In this document: positions 45,025-56,366 of the stretch, in pieces | Numbering within the stretch: position 1 is the first letter of the stretch | Layout of the letters: the number at the start of each line of letters is the position of its first letter | DNA from: Wolfiporia cocos | Taxonomy: Eukaryota > Basidiomycota > Agaricomycetes > Polyporales > Phaeolaceae | Assembly: GCA_029448655.1 (NCBI GenBank) | Contig: JACCLO010000004.1 | Location: 4,588,001-4,652,000, forward strand | Length of the DNA stretch: 64,000 nt | Direction: 5' to 3' | Program-made: the position numbers and the translations under genes | Notes under the pieces: model-generated | Databases searched by the model: none | The model's input: the letters and a program-made list of their open reading frames with translations, nothing else | Told to the model about the DNA's origin: nothing

Positions 45025-45434
45025 AGAATTGTCGTCGACGATGGCCATTTCACTGAACATATCTGCTGTACATGTAGGCTATCCAACTCACACCTATTTA
45101 TGTCATGCCACACATGGGCCAGGTTATGTATTACGACAACAGGTATATGGATGCCGACGCTACACTATGTATTGATAACGGATAGCTACGATGACGCAAA
45201 ACAGAATTAAAGCCGACGAGCCGGACAACAGCGGGAAAGAGAGGATTCACGTCATAGTTCAGCACTCAGTACTCGAGACAGCACACGCACTTGGTACAAG
45301 AAACACGCAGCCCGAGGCTGTATCGCAGACGAGACGAGCCTGCAGGCGATGAATATCAAGAATTCCGAGCACAGACGCAGTCATTGATGAAAAGGCCGAA
45401 ATTCATGCGGAACGTACGTCCCTATATTGATTGT
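45025..45434. other. Convergent 3' region, RING gene 2 and KH gene
   Basis: 410 bp between convergent stop codons, presumably 3' untranslated sequence. No gene or repeat seen. Confidence 0.5.
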
Positions 45435-46859
45435 TTATGAGCTGCCCGTCTGAGATTGCTGCGCTCGCAGCTGCTTCTGCTTCTCTTGCTCCAGTCGCTA
45501 GGTATTTGCGTCAAAATTACAGCAATATGGGAGGAGGTGAATGGACTAACATGATAAAGCAGCTGCACTGCCATCTGAATGTTCGCAGGCTGGCCAGTAA
45601 TGACGACGAGTCGCTCGCCCTCTCCGCCCGCGGGCGCAGGAGCGCCGTTCATGCCCACACCGACCGCGCCTGGTTCCATAATTTTGATCTGGGATGCACT
45701 CATGTGCCGAATTTCGTTGATTTTTGCACCGCCCTTCCCGATAATGCAGCCCACCAGGTCGTTCGGGATGTAGATCTGCTGAGTCTGCAGCTGTTGCGGG
45801 GCACCATGTGAGCCGCCCGCATAGGGGTTGGAATAACCGGGCACATAGGAAGAGCCGGCGTACGGCGGTCGGCGCGATGAGTAGCTCGAGGGGCGATATG
45901 AAGAGTTGTTGTAGGAAGGCATGCGCTCGTTAGCTTCGATGAGAATGTTGCCGATGTAGTACGTGGCGATGTGGATGGCGTCGGCGACGCCGGACACGCT
46001 CAATACACGCTAAAGGGAACCATGAATGACCAGCGCACGAGTGTGTCGGGAGTGATCACCTCTGTCGACCCAGGGAGCATGCCTTCACTCGCGTTGAGCC
46101 TTGCTCCACTTGCGTCTTGGATTTCCTTGATCTTCGTTCCGCCCTTGCCAATGACGGAGCCCATACGAGAGTTTGGAATCATGAACTTGATCGTAACTGC
46201 ACGACTGCCAGGGACCGAGGGTTTGTCGAAAGGCTCATCGTTAATCCTTCTCACGATAAGACCAAAGGCCTAACGATCTCATTAGAACCCCTTCACATCA
46301 CGGGCGCGTGGACAGTGCTCACCTTGGACACAGCATCCAGGGGCCCGCTTACATTCAGAATACGCTCAGGATTGCCTGGAATGCTTTCCGAAACCATGAC
46401 ACGAGCACCGCTCTTCTCCCTGATTTCGTTCACGTGTGAACCTCCCTTGCCAATTATGATGGAGGCGTCCTGCGTAACAATCAAGCACCGCATATGGATG
46501 TTCGCCGATGGAGGCGCTGCGCCTGCAGCGGAACTGCTCGGTGCTGCAGATGTAGTCGCAGAGATGCTATCCTCGCGCTTGATCTGCGCGTCTCCAGACT
46601 GTTCTGCCATCTCAGAGGAGCTGGCTTTCTCGGAAGGCTGTGAGGGTGACGGTGTGGATGCGGCGGTATCGTCTGCAGAAACGGCGGCCTCAGCAATGTT
46701 TATGTCACGCGGAGAGGATGCTAGAACGGCTGAACCTCGATGAGCGTGCTGTGAGTCATTTGCAGATGATGTGGCGCCTGTGTTGGCACGCTTGTGCTGC
46801 TTATGCTGGTCGCTGTCGGAGGGGGAGCGGGAGCGCTTGCGCGTGTCAGCTTCTGGCAT
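45435..46859 (-). CDS. Triple KH-domain RNA-binding protein (PCBP/Rnc1/Pbp2-like)
   Basis: Binds single-stranded C-rich RNA or DNA and usually controls mRNA stability or localisation. It starts MPEADTRKRSRSPSDSDQHK with a low-complexity, Ser/Ala-rich N-terminus of about 110 residues. KH1 is MRCLIVTQDASIIIGKGG and onward, KH2 is VTIKFMIPNSRMGSVIGKGG, and KH3 is QIYIPNDLVGCIIGKGGAKI. All three GxxG loops read GKGG, so RNA binding should be intact. Between KH2 and KH3 is a Tyr/Ser/Pro-rich linker (SSYRPSSYSSRRPPYAGSS). The tail is RLEQEKQKQLRAQQSQTGSS. Introns fall at the ends of KH1 and KH2. Spacing of the domains (two close, one distant) is that of PCBP/hnRNP K. Confidence 0.92.
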
Positions 46860-48264
46860 GGTGGTAAATTCAGCGTTTTTCAGCGTCCGCAGACGGTGGT
46901 GTCAATGGCCTGTGAGTAAGGGGCACGAAAGATAGTGGGCTTGGGACAAGAGGTCGGGGCGATGGTGGGCTCTGAAGGGAATAGGTGGGGATGGTGAGGG
47001 GGACGTGGGAGGGGAAGAGGCATCGCGCTACCGGCTAAGAGCCTTACCTGTTACACGCTGCACGCGACGACGGCAAAGGGTCTTTGATTGCTGGAGGCAA
47101 TAATGAGCAACCAGTTGCGCTCGAGGTGGTTCTACCGCTGGAGGATGGGGGAATAGACGCCGTCTGGTGCCTGCGATAGGCGGACAAACAAACAAGCCAC
47201 AACTCCTCGGTGGCCGCGACTCGTATTCGAATTCGACTTCGACGAGTAGCCAACTTCAAGCTTCCTCCTCACCAGTTCTCACGTCCGCATATACCCCTCT
47301 TCTGTTGCATTGCATCCAGCATTAAGACCAACTGTGTGATCCTTGCGATAAATTATTCTCGACCATTTTGGCACAGAATTGCAGAAGAGCTCTATGTATA
47401 TTCAAATCCGGCGCATATTGGCGACGGTAACATGTGCACTAATCACAGGACTTAAAAATGAGGGCTACCGGATTGCAATGGGAAGGTCTCTAGCCTCACT
47501 TGTAATCACAGCCCGGTTGCGATCTCTTAGCCATATATAGCATCGTTTCCGGATCAAGCTGATATGACAACGAAGAGGACCGGCCCACGGTGCACGGGGT
47601 AATCTTCGTCGACCCGGGGAGACGAAGTGTCGACAGCAGACATGTCCAGCCGCGAGAGCTTCTGTTGCACATCCATGCCTTTGGGCATCCTCTCGCGTAC
47701 AAATGACGCGAGCGCTGCTGGCAGATCCAGTCAGGCACAAGCCTAGTGCAGAACGTGCACTGACACGCGACGCTCTGCAAGGTCAATAGCCGCAAATTCA
47801 GGAGCAGCAGCATGCGCGGGTTTGATTCCGATCCTTAGGTCGCATGCAATGCTGTACCGTTCTCTAACGTGACATCAACCTGTGGGAAGTCCCAGTTCTC
47901 GTGGCTGACCGTCGAGATCCCACTGGATCTGGATCCCATCAGCTCACTTTCGAGCTGCTGACTCAGCGTCGCTAGCACCGACTACAGCTGATCACTCGCT
48001 TCTTATTGCCGTTCTGGGCAACAAGCTCCAGACAAAAGGGAGCACCAAAGCGAGGCGTTCCTTTCTTCGCCAAGGCCGATATCAACAAGCACCATGACCT
48101 TGCCGATTATGCGCCGTCGTCCATAGTTGGTCGGGCAGCCAAATGTCGCGGTTAATCCCCACTAGGCCCAGATGTTGTTCTTGCGGATCCTCATAAATCA
48201 GCACCAGCTGCTTGATGAAAGCCGCTCAGCTTCCCTCTGGCTTCCTCTCGACGTAATTGGCATC
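46860..48264. other. Region between KH gene and arrestin-like gene
   Basis: About 1.4 kb. The first 350 bp is the KH gene promoter. From 47465 to 48230 minus-strand pieces such as GKVMVLVDIGLGEERNASLW (about 48030-48110) look protein-like, but stops interrupt them and no family is recognised. It may contain a decayed gene. Confidence 0.45.
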
Positions 48265-50037
48265 ATGGCTGTCTCGTTAGAGATTCGCCCTCACTCGCAT
48301 TCGCTAGACATGTATGGTGAGGCGAACAAGTTGTGAGTGCAATCATTCAACAATATGACCATTCAACACTCACAAATATACAGCGCCGCATATTCGCTTT
48401 CCGGGGACATCATCATCTCCGTGTCTCCCTCAAATTCGTTTCTCAATCGCCGGCGGGCCGTGCGCCTCCTTTTGCAATCTCTCGTGGTTGACTTCGAGGG
48501 TCAATGCGAACTAATCACTCCCGAAACGGGCTATGCAGCTTACCGGCTTTGTCATATCTCCAAGGAGCTTATTCTGGATGAACCTGTCGAGATTAGCAAC
48601 GAGGGGCACGAAGGCAGCGACAAACAAACATCATATTGGAATGTCACCTTCGCCCTCGTCGTACCCGGCTGGTTGCCACCGACTACTTCGTATGCGGAAT
48701 GCGAACAAGACGACGCGGGCACGCACTATTCTCTGTATGCGACGGCCAAGCTCCAGGACGTAGACGATGAGCCAAGCAAGTCTTGGTTCTCTTCATGCTG
48801 GTCCCCATTCTCTTCCCACACGCAGGTTGTAAACGCACCTAGGTGTGAGGTTCCAGTCAACCGATATATGGGTGGTCCTGCAGGAGACTCTTCGTTGTCG
48901 CAGCCTTGCTCTTTCGTCGACTATACCCTCTCCCCTGAGCGACGAACCGATGTTCAGCTCTCGTCAGCTATCCCGTTTGACGTGCTTTCAAAGATTCGCA
49001 CTATCGTGTCCGTCCCAGAATACATCGATACTGCCGATGATGCATTCCCCATCTGCTTACGTCTTCGCACGAAGGATCTCCCTGAGTCGGAATGCAAACG
49101 TCTCAGGATATCAGATTTCTCCATGGATGTTGAACAAACTGAACATTACCGGTGCGTATCATGATGAGAACACCATGATTACGTGTCCTAATAATGTTCG
49201 CGCAGCGTCCGGCCGTCTTCTGGTTACAAAGCGACGTATCCAGTGCCTCCAGCATCAGAGCAGCCACCGCATGTTCCGCTACGCCATCCACATCCGCTGC
49301 AGCCCATCTACCAGGCCGGGCTCGGGTCATTCTGCACCCGCAATGCAGCATTTTCACGCGCTGTCACGCTCCTCCCAAACCAAGCGCCCAGCCAATACAC
49401 GCTCACTGGCGACGGGTACTTGTTTAAAGAAGACGCTCGACCGCAGAACGCCTCAACTTGGTTCTCGATCCGCACCCGTGTCCCGTTGGGGCACGGTGTA
49501 GAGGAAGAGTGTGACACCTCCGCGAGCCCCCAGAGGCTCCGCGAGTCGGGCAGCAGTCCACTGTTCGTTGTAACTCACCGCCTGCACGTGTCATTGACGT
49601 GTACATACGACGTCACCGAAAGCGAGGAGCCCGAACGCGCCACAGAGGAGCTACGATTTGATATTCCCATCCGCTTCGCGCGCGTGCGTCAAACCTGTCT
49701 ATCTCAATCGCGGCCTTTGACACCCTCCGTTGGCCCTCTGTGGACGGGACAGGGACGCGCCCCGGCTATCAACTCTACGGACTGCGGGATCGGCTCAGCT
49801 GTAAGCCTCGCGACTGTACCGAGTCTGCCGTACGGGCCAACGCTGCCCGCATATTCACAATTATACGAGCCTAATGGCGATCGAAAGATCGACTACTCTG
49901 TCCCTCTACCTGCTTACACACCCCCGTTGGCTCCATGTCAACCGTACACTCCATCACCTTCCATGCCACCTATGCTTTGCAGCGGGGAACACAGAGGTTC
50001 GCGGGATTATAAACCACTTGCCGCTGACCAGTGGTAG
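48265..50037 (+). CDS. Arrestin-like protein
   Basis: Starts MAVSLEIRPHSHSLDMYGEA. A 54-nt intron near 48332 joins KF to AAYSLSGDIIISVSP, the first strands of an arrestin N-terminal beta sandwich. Then come RRRAVRLLLQSLVVDFEGQC, YWNVTFALVVPGWLPPTT and HYSLYATAKLQD, the usual basidiomycete alpha-arrestin pattern. After a second intron (about 49155-49205) the C-terminal half carries GDGYLFKEDARPQNASTWFS, VTHRLHVSLTCTYDV and LRFDIPIRFARVR. The Pro/Tyr-rich tail has VPLPAYTPPLAPCQPYTPSP, where PAY-type motifs could bind WW domains of Rsp5-type ligases. Likely adaptor for ubiquitination and endocytosis of membrane proteins. The family call is from overall pattern; the targets are unknown. Confidence 0.75.
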
Positions 50038-50320
50038 ATTCGGCGGTCATTATTTCTGGCAGGGCTAATCTGATGCGCTCAATCGTATATACAATTTCCT
50101 TCAAGCGTCTCGCCGGTGTTGTCATGAACAGCCCGTGATATTCCCTTATCATTCCTGTATCTCTACCATTCCAGACTTGTGCGATGTAGCATATCTGACT
50201 GTAGCAAACTCATAGTAATGTATCTGTAGACAATAGTAATTCCATACCGGCGTCTTGGCAAAGACCCGTAGATGGCCAATCTTGTGCCGTGATTGCACTA
50301 CATTTTGACTGATTTCATGA
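50038..50320. other. Convergent 3' region, arrestin-like gene and phosphodiesterase
   Basis: Under 300 bp between convergent stop codons. No further feature is visible. Confidence 0.5.
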
Positions 50321-50911
50321 TCAGTTGTGCGGTGCGAGTTCGATCCTTTCGACCACTTCCCAACTTGGTACAGGTCCTTCGCACCTAACAATCCAAATCG
50401 CTTCCCCATCAAACCCACTCATAATATCAAAGTCCACCCCGTCATCAGCCCTGAATGCCACAGTCATGCTCGGGTTGTCCACCACGCTCTCGCTCCTTCT
50501 AAGCAATTCGGCGATGCGGGACCGTTCATCTTGATCTGCATCATCAATGTAATAAAGGGAGAGATGCGCGATCGCAGGTACGGCGTCTTGACCAAGTGAT
50601 TCTCTCAAGCGGGAGCGCAAAGCCGCAAGACCCCCAATGTCGTGCACAGAAGCGTAAACCGACATGAAGTATTTCTGTCCTACTTCGAGAGATTTGAACT
50701 CGATGGGTATCACAGTCTGCGTAGGCGGAATCGCGCCCCGAAGATCGTCCAGACTATAGGATGCCGGTACGGACGCGAGCGTGACATGGGGCTCGAAATC
50801 AACGAAGGACGAGGGTGATTTGACGGACGCCGGCTTGAGACGCATTAATCGCTTGATCTTGAGCGCTTGGCTCACGGCGGGTACGAGCCACAGAGATATG
50901 CCTATCATCAT
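50321..50911 (-). CDS. 2',3'-cyclic-nucleotide 3'-phosphodiesterase (Cpd1-like, 2H family)
   Basis: A single-exon, 196-residue protein. The start MMIGISLWLVPA matches the Cpd1 beginning (GISLWLVP), followed by the two catalytic 2H motifs HVTLAS and HLSLYY about 85 residues apart. In yeast the homologue hydrolyses ADP-ribose 1'',2''-cyclic phosphate, a by-product of tRNA splicing. Other conserved stretches are IPIEFKSLEVGQKYFMSVYA and GGEAIW-like sequence near the end. The protein ends ERIELAPHN at the stop at 50321. One of three ATGs at 50911-50903 starts it; the first is used here. It is convergent with the arrestin-like gene. Confidence 0.9.
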   Translation of the reverse strand: MMIGISLWLVPAVSQALKIKRLMRLKPASVKSPSSFVDFEPHVTLASVPASYSLDDLRGAIPPTQTVIPIEFKSLEVGQKYFMSVYASVHDIGGLAALRSRLRESLGQDAVPAIAHLSLYYIDDADQDERSRIAELLRRSESVVDNPSMTVAFRADDGVDFDIMSGFDGEAIWIVRCEGPVPSWEVVERIELAPHN

Positions 50912-51656
50912 TAAGGGTCCTGCTGTACGTCCGTCAATAGAGTCTTACCCATAATGTATCTTTGATGTACTGAGTGGTCGCTTTGTAGGACGAACACGGC
51001 AAGTCGTGAACCGTTGATGGTCGATAACCATGAGACAGACTGCCGAAATGGGAGTCGCGATCGAATTCGGGTCTGATCCGAGGCCACAGGTGGTCAGTTA
51101 GGCTCAGCGTTCATCTTTACACAACTCCTGGCCTCCGTAATGAATTACATGCCGAGCACATGTACCCCATACAACGTTGCAGTACCGGCTCTCTGTATCT
51201 GGTTCGTGAGAGCATTCAACCCGTGCCAAACATAGCCGCGCGCTCGCAGTGCCCCTCCGCGCGCGGGGAAGTACTCAAGTTTCATGCATGCGCACAGCTG
51301 TTGTCATTCGCACAGTCCGAAAATCAATCCTCCGCATCGGATCGCTGGAGGTGCAATTCACACTAGTGTAAGGACAGCATAGTAGGCAGGGCAGAGATCT
51401 GCCAGATATGCGAGCATACCGACCTATCGGACATTTTACTGTTGACGATATTTTCTCCAAATTGCCGCCAGATTTCCGATCATACGGAGTGCTATGTCAT
51501 CCAAGATAGTGAAGCAACCCCGGTACGTTTCATTAATTGCTAGTATGTAACGCGAGAGACATAAATACAGCCAACGGGATACGCAGCAATATATACGGAC
51601 AATGAATAATAGGTAGTAGTTGAGACATAGGAGGGTAGCCGCGCGCACTTCGATGC
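50912..51656. other. Region upstream of the phosphodiesterase and downstream of zinc-finger gene A
   Basis: About 745 bp with the promoter of the phosphodiesterase and the 3' end of the zinc-finger gene. Short open frames only; no repeat or RNA gene recognised. Confidence 0.5.
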
Positions 51657-52558
51657 CTACGGTCGCACTGCTGCATCGCACCTCTCCCGCTGGTGGCGAA
51701 TGAGGGCATCGTTTCTCGCAAATGTTCCTCCACAATATTGGCAAACCTTCTCCGTGCTCTTCAGATGAACTTGGGCAATGTGCTTTCCCAGACTCTCGTA
51801 GTTCATCTCATGGCTCCGACAGCCACTGGTCCACTGACACTTGAGCCTATAGTTCCTCATGGTTGCGGCGTCCTTGTTACCAAAGTGCCACTCCCGCAGG
51901 TGACGTAGGACTCCAGAGGCGGAGAAGTCGTCAAGCCCGATATTGCAATGCCCTCCTTCCCAGGCGCAGGGGATGCGAGAAGGGTCTGCGTTGCTCGCTG
52001 TAATCGGAGTACTAGGATATCCAGAGGCAACATGGCTTCCATTCGCTGATGTGCGAGGCCTGACACAGATCAGTAGAGGTTGACGGCTCTAATCCGCCAA
52101 CTTACTGGGAGACTGGAACCTGAGACTGTCTGTACGCCTCAGGGTCTTGCTGGGGCTGGTACCTAATGCGGTCCACACAGAGCTAAGTCACTTGACATCT
52201 GAAAGTGAGATGAGGTACTCACGGCATTGGCTGCGTCTGGATAGACGCCGTCGGTTGAGCAGCATAACAGGATACACTTCATCGACAAGGCTGAGTGGAT
52301 GCTTGGCCTGTGTGTAGTTATGAAGACTCACTAATTTCCTGCAGTGCTATAGTGCATGTTCTGATAATGCCCCACTGGTATACCGGGACTGGATGCATGA
52401 TGGTTCTCTCCAGCTCTCTGCGGCTGCACGTACACAGGTTGGCCGGTCGAGCTATGGACGTTGTACTGTCCAGCAGGCTGCTGATAGTAACCGCTTTGCA
52501 TGTCAAAATGAGGTGTTTGAGAGAAGTTAGCAGGTGTTTGGCCGGAGTACTGAGACAT
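51657..52558 (-). CDS. C2H2-type zinc-finger protein A
   Basis: Likely DNA-binding regulator. The start MSQYSGQTPANFSQTPHFDM opens a Gln/Tyr/Ser-rich N-terminal region. The C-terminal exon holds three finger-like units: CAWEGGHC ... LRHLREWHF; CQWTSGCRSHEMNYESLGKH with IAQVHL; and CQYCGGTFARNDALIRHQRE ending in RC. It stops at 51657. The three-unit arrangement with long spacers is common in basidiomycete expansions of orphan C2H2 proteins. Splicing between exon 1 (ends near 52331) and the exons at 52320-52060 is not clear: the plainest reading puts a stop at the junction, so exon 2 may differ from my model or the gene may be damaged. A close paralogue lies 2.8 kb further along the same strand. 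Confidence 0.65.
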
Positions 52559-52604
52559 GTCTGAGAAATTGGGTGTACTGCAGAGCCAGAGAAGAGCATG
52601 CGTG

Positions 52605-52612
52605 TTTTTATA
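52605..52612 (-). promoter_or_regulatory. TATA box of zinc-finger gene A
   Basis: TATAAAAA on the minus strand, 47 bp before the ATG. The paralogue has TATAAAA at a similar distance (55 bp), which supports the call. Confidence 0.55.
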
Positions 52613-55385
52613 CCGCCTCGTCTGGAGGGCGCACGCCGTCAACAGACACATCAGCGTCGGGAGTAGTATCCGCTGGTTCGAATGTGGTCTTTCGCTCTGG
52701 GCAAGTGGCCGTTGCTTGGAACCATGCCAAATACCTCCATCAGTGGCTCAACGTGCCTGGCACGGACAGAATAACAGAAGCCCCAAACCGTGCCGAACAA
52801 TAACTCATCAGTGTAGACATGGCAAAGAGGGACAGGGAGACCGTCAACGCATTGAAGGCGCTCTTGCCTTGGGTAACCGGGCACTGGCACTATAATGTTT
52901 CGCTGACGGGCGTCCCGGATGCAACCACACGCATACTTGCTCTCGCAGACATATGGACACCTCCGATTGTGAACGCATCGTATCAGCTGCTATCGATGTG
53001 ACCTAAGTCTTGCAGGAACAAGATTTGTCATATCGTGCTCTGTGCGTCCTGACTACCTTGGTGGATGACTCACATAGGGGCAGCGGAGTGGCTTAATGCA
53101 TAAGTTGATCATAAAAGTCGCTGTCGGCCAGTGATGTACCATCTGATGGACGGCTGACAGCCTCTTTGGAGATCACGGAGTGTGCTCCGAGTCAGCTTGG
53201 CGAAGAAGCGGAGCCTCATTAGTACCTCGCTAGCTGGTAGCTGAATTATAGAGAAAATTAGGAGATTCGACGAGCACAACAAATCTATGCAGGCGCAGTG
53301 TCCGCGCTACTCCGTTTCTCAGCTTTGACGATCATTGTCGTTATCAAGATTCAAGAGAGTGGGATTCGCTTCCATTTGGTGAGCAGTGTATTTGCGCAGC
53401 TAATCAAAATCACTGCAAGACAATGAGCGCGTCGATGTTACGGCAGCAGGATGTCAGCGAATAGCACACCGAAACGTCTCGTCCGATTCTCAAGGAGTGC
53501 ATGTCATCAGATAGATGACAGTATGCACGCTTCGCTGCGCCATAACACTCCGCTGCTGTGTATGACAATGCTGTGCTGGGCGGATGTTGGAGGATGCCGG
53601 CTGTCGCGGGAAGGAATTCTGAGGGTGCAATAGTGATCTCGGTTTTGAGCACTACGAGACACGTATTGTTACGAGCATTAGCATATCAATTGAACTAGAG
53701 ATTATCTGCTGCTGAAGTCAATTATGGCTACCGCCTCTAGGAAAGGACTTTATTCACGTGATAATTGGCGCTTATCTACGCAAACCCGCTGGGTAATTAA
53801 CCTCAAGTGAGGAAAGGCGTTTACAGTTCATATTGATCACAAGATCATTAAAGATTGTCGATGGCCGATATGGCACTAATTGCGCAGTCGGGTTTCCAGA
53901 TTAGCAAGTATCTGGTCCGTGCACTGGTCCCATCAGTCTCGTTGGGATTCTGATCATGCGCCTTCGATTGGGTCACTATTATCTATAAGCACTAGTCATA
54001 AGACTGACTCGGAGTAAGCCGTAGGACAGAACGTAACATCGTGGGAATCAGGATATATAAGGGCAAAGCAGAAATACTCGAGCATTTGCCACAGCCACAA
54101 TTCGAGAGATTAATAATCAAATTGATTACGGATCTAAGCGAGCTGAACGAGCTGCGTTCAGCAATTGCGAAATCAAGTCATGGTCTTATATCCTCGAAGT
54201 GTCAAGTTCAAGGACCTACGCATGCAACGAGATTTTACTGACCGCGAGAATGACGTATTGCATGTTCACGAATACCTACTTTTGGCTGTGTTCATTCTCT
54301 GAGTGCCTGTGTTACCAATCGCTGCTACTTAGGCTGTACGTCATGACGTATATAGAGATATGTCTGCGCACCCTGCATTGCAGACCTCATGCACATGCGT
54401 AGCTCACAGATGCAAATCGTCATTATGCAATGTGGTCCTACCCTGAACCACATGAGCAAGAGTTCAATCTGTTACAGACATCGACTGTAGTAAGAATCAC
54501 TTTCTTTTGGCGCTATGGATGAACGGCTAGACATACTTTATGAGCGGATGGGCCTCGCACGAGCCAGATTTCGTCGAGGAGCGCCCGTGTACGCAGTGCG
54601 GTGCTTACAATTTTTTTTGTTTTAAACCCCAGAAGTGCGCGATCATGACAAATTCATGAGTAAGACGGACATTGGGAAGTCTTCGTAGATCAAAACATCT
54701 AGCACAGGAGTCCATCCATAGCCTTGTTCCGGACCGTACGTATACGGGTATATGTGTCTATGACGATACGGCATGATACGGGATACGGACGTATTCGTAT
54801 CGCAAATATCCAAATACACCCCCGACCCCCGTCGTTACGCAAATTCGATAGCGCAGAAGTGGTCCATTGTGCAGAACGGGTCCGGCGTTAGTACATGTAG
54901 ATTGAGCAAACTAATGTCTTAGCAAGCGAACGGCGCACCGGTGCGATCGATTGATCCGGACCCACAAGGGTAATCAACGAACGCTTCTCGGGCATTTGGG
55001 TATTCATTCTTCCTGATCAAAGATGTTCGACGTTCTGCATCTGCAATCCTCTCAATTGAAGTCTCAAACCCTGTCATACACCATGATCGTTCTGACAGCA
55101 CGGCGACACGCCGATCTTTTCTGAGAAGCTATGAAGTGATGTAATCACCACATGGGGGAGAACAACAGGGCTCAAACGCTGCTAGCTTGTGTTCTGCAGG
55201 CTTCCTGCTGCATCCAACTTGTCTTATATTCTCCGCGGATTCTGGAATAATGGAAGTACCAATAAATATGATAGAAGTAGCACAGGTCATCGTCTTATCT
55301 TGCGGTAGGAGCTGCGGTTACATAAGTTATGGTGGAGAGAAGCATCGCAGGATACACAAGAAACAATATGATCTCCGCTCTAAAA
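52613..55385. other. Long region between the two zinc-finger genes without a gene
   Basis: About 2.8 kb. Only short unrelated frames are found. The frame at 54041-54180 (EILEHLPQPQFERLIIKLIT) looks protein-like but stands alone. A TACGG/GATACGG-rich stretch lies at 54725-54810. No RNA gene, terminal repeat or known domain seen. Confidence 0.5.
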
Positions 55386-56305
55386 TCAACCCCTGCACGC
55401 TGCCTCGCATCTCTCCCTTTGGTGGCGAATCAGCGCATCGCTCCGTGCAAAGGTTCCTCCACAGAATTCGCATATTCTCTCTGTGCTCTTCAGATGTACT
55501 TGGGCTACATGTTTACCCAGGCTATCGTAGTTCATCTCGTGGCTCCGACAATCGGGGGTCCAAAGACATTTGAGCTTGAGGTTGCGCATACTAGCTGCAT
55601 CCCGCTTGAAGTGGCACTCTCTTAAGTGACGGAGCACTCCTGACGCCGTGAAGTCGTCCAAAGTAACCCTGCAGCGGCCACCGTCCCAGGTACAGTTTAT
55701 ATGCGGCGATTCGGAGGTGCTTAGAGGCATACGCTCCAAATCGGCAAGGTGATTTTGGTAGGCTTGATAACCGCATCGTGACAGAGTAGAGTGGGTGAAA
55801 GCAGTATGTACAGGCAGCCTGTTCTATTTTCAGAGAAGCTCTAATGTGCATCATGACGCAGACATACGGTGTATAGGTTGGGTAGTACTGCTCGTACATT
55901 TCAGGAATTGGTCCGATAGGATACCTGACAGCATGGAACGTCACGAGGAGTGTCATACAGAAATGACTAGTTTCAATGCTTACCGTGGCATGTCAAGCTG
56001 CAGATGTGCATGAGCGTAGGCTTGAGACTGACTATGCCCAGCATAGGAGCGTGCGTTAGCAGGGCTTCTCAAGATATTGGCAGTTAATTGATGTAAATGT
56101 ATGAAAGTGGGATCACTACTTACAAGTAGTCTGGTGCGAGAAGAGGCTCATAGAGGGGTCCGGATAGTTGACCGAGACTGGTATCGTCGTTGAGAGCGGA
56201 TCCGGTGCATGTGTCAGTGCCTTGCTCGCTATATACCGGATAGAACTCGTTCAGAGAGTGCTGAGCAAGGCTATGAGTGCTGCTATATGCTGGATTGTGA
56301 GACAT
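55386..56305 (-). CDS. C2H2-type zinc-finger protein B
   Basis: Paralogue of gene A. It begins MSHNPAYSSTHSLAQHSLNE, a Ser/Tyr-rich region spread over several small exons (for example AGHSQSQAYAHAHLQLDMP and IGPIPEMYEQYYPTYTP). The C-terminal exon repeats the same three finger units: CTWDGGRC ... LRHLRECHF; CLWTPDCRSHEMNYDSLGKH with VAQVHL; and CEFCGGTFARSDALIRHQRE, then RCEAACRG. Roughly 80% of residues in this exon equal those of gene A, while the N-termini differ widely, as expected for regulators whose DNA-binding part is conserved. Small-exon borders are approximate. Confidence 0.72.
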
Positions 56306-56359
56306 TTCGTGTTTTACGTGCCAGAGGGCGGGTGGGATGCATGGAGGTATGTTGCAGGC

Positions 56360-56366
56360 TTTTATA
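56360..56366 (-). promoter_or_regulatory. TATA box of zinc-finger gene B
   Basis: TATAAAA on the minus strand, 55 bp before the ATG of gene B and at nearly the same distance as in gene A. Confidence 0.55.

Noticed and set aside
54725..54810. Telomere- or centromere-like repeat
   Set aside because: The TACGG/GATACGG stretch is short and irregular and does not match the usual TTAGGG repeat.
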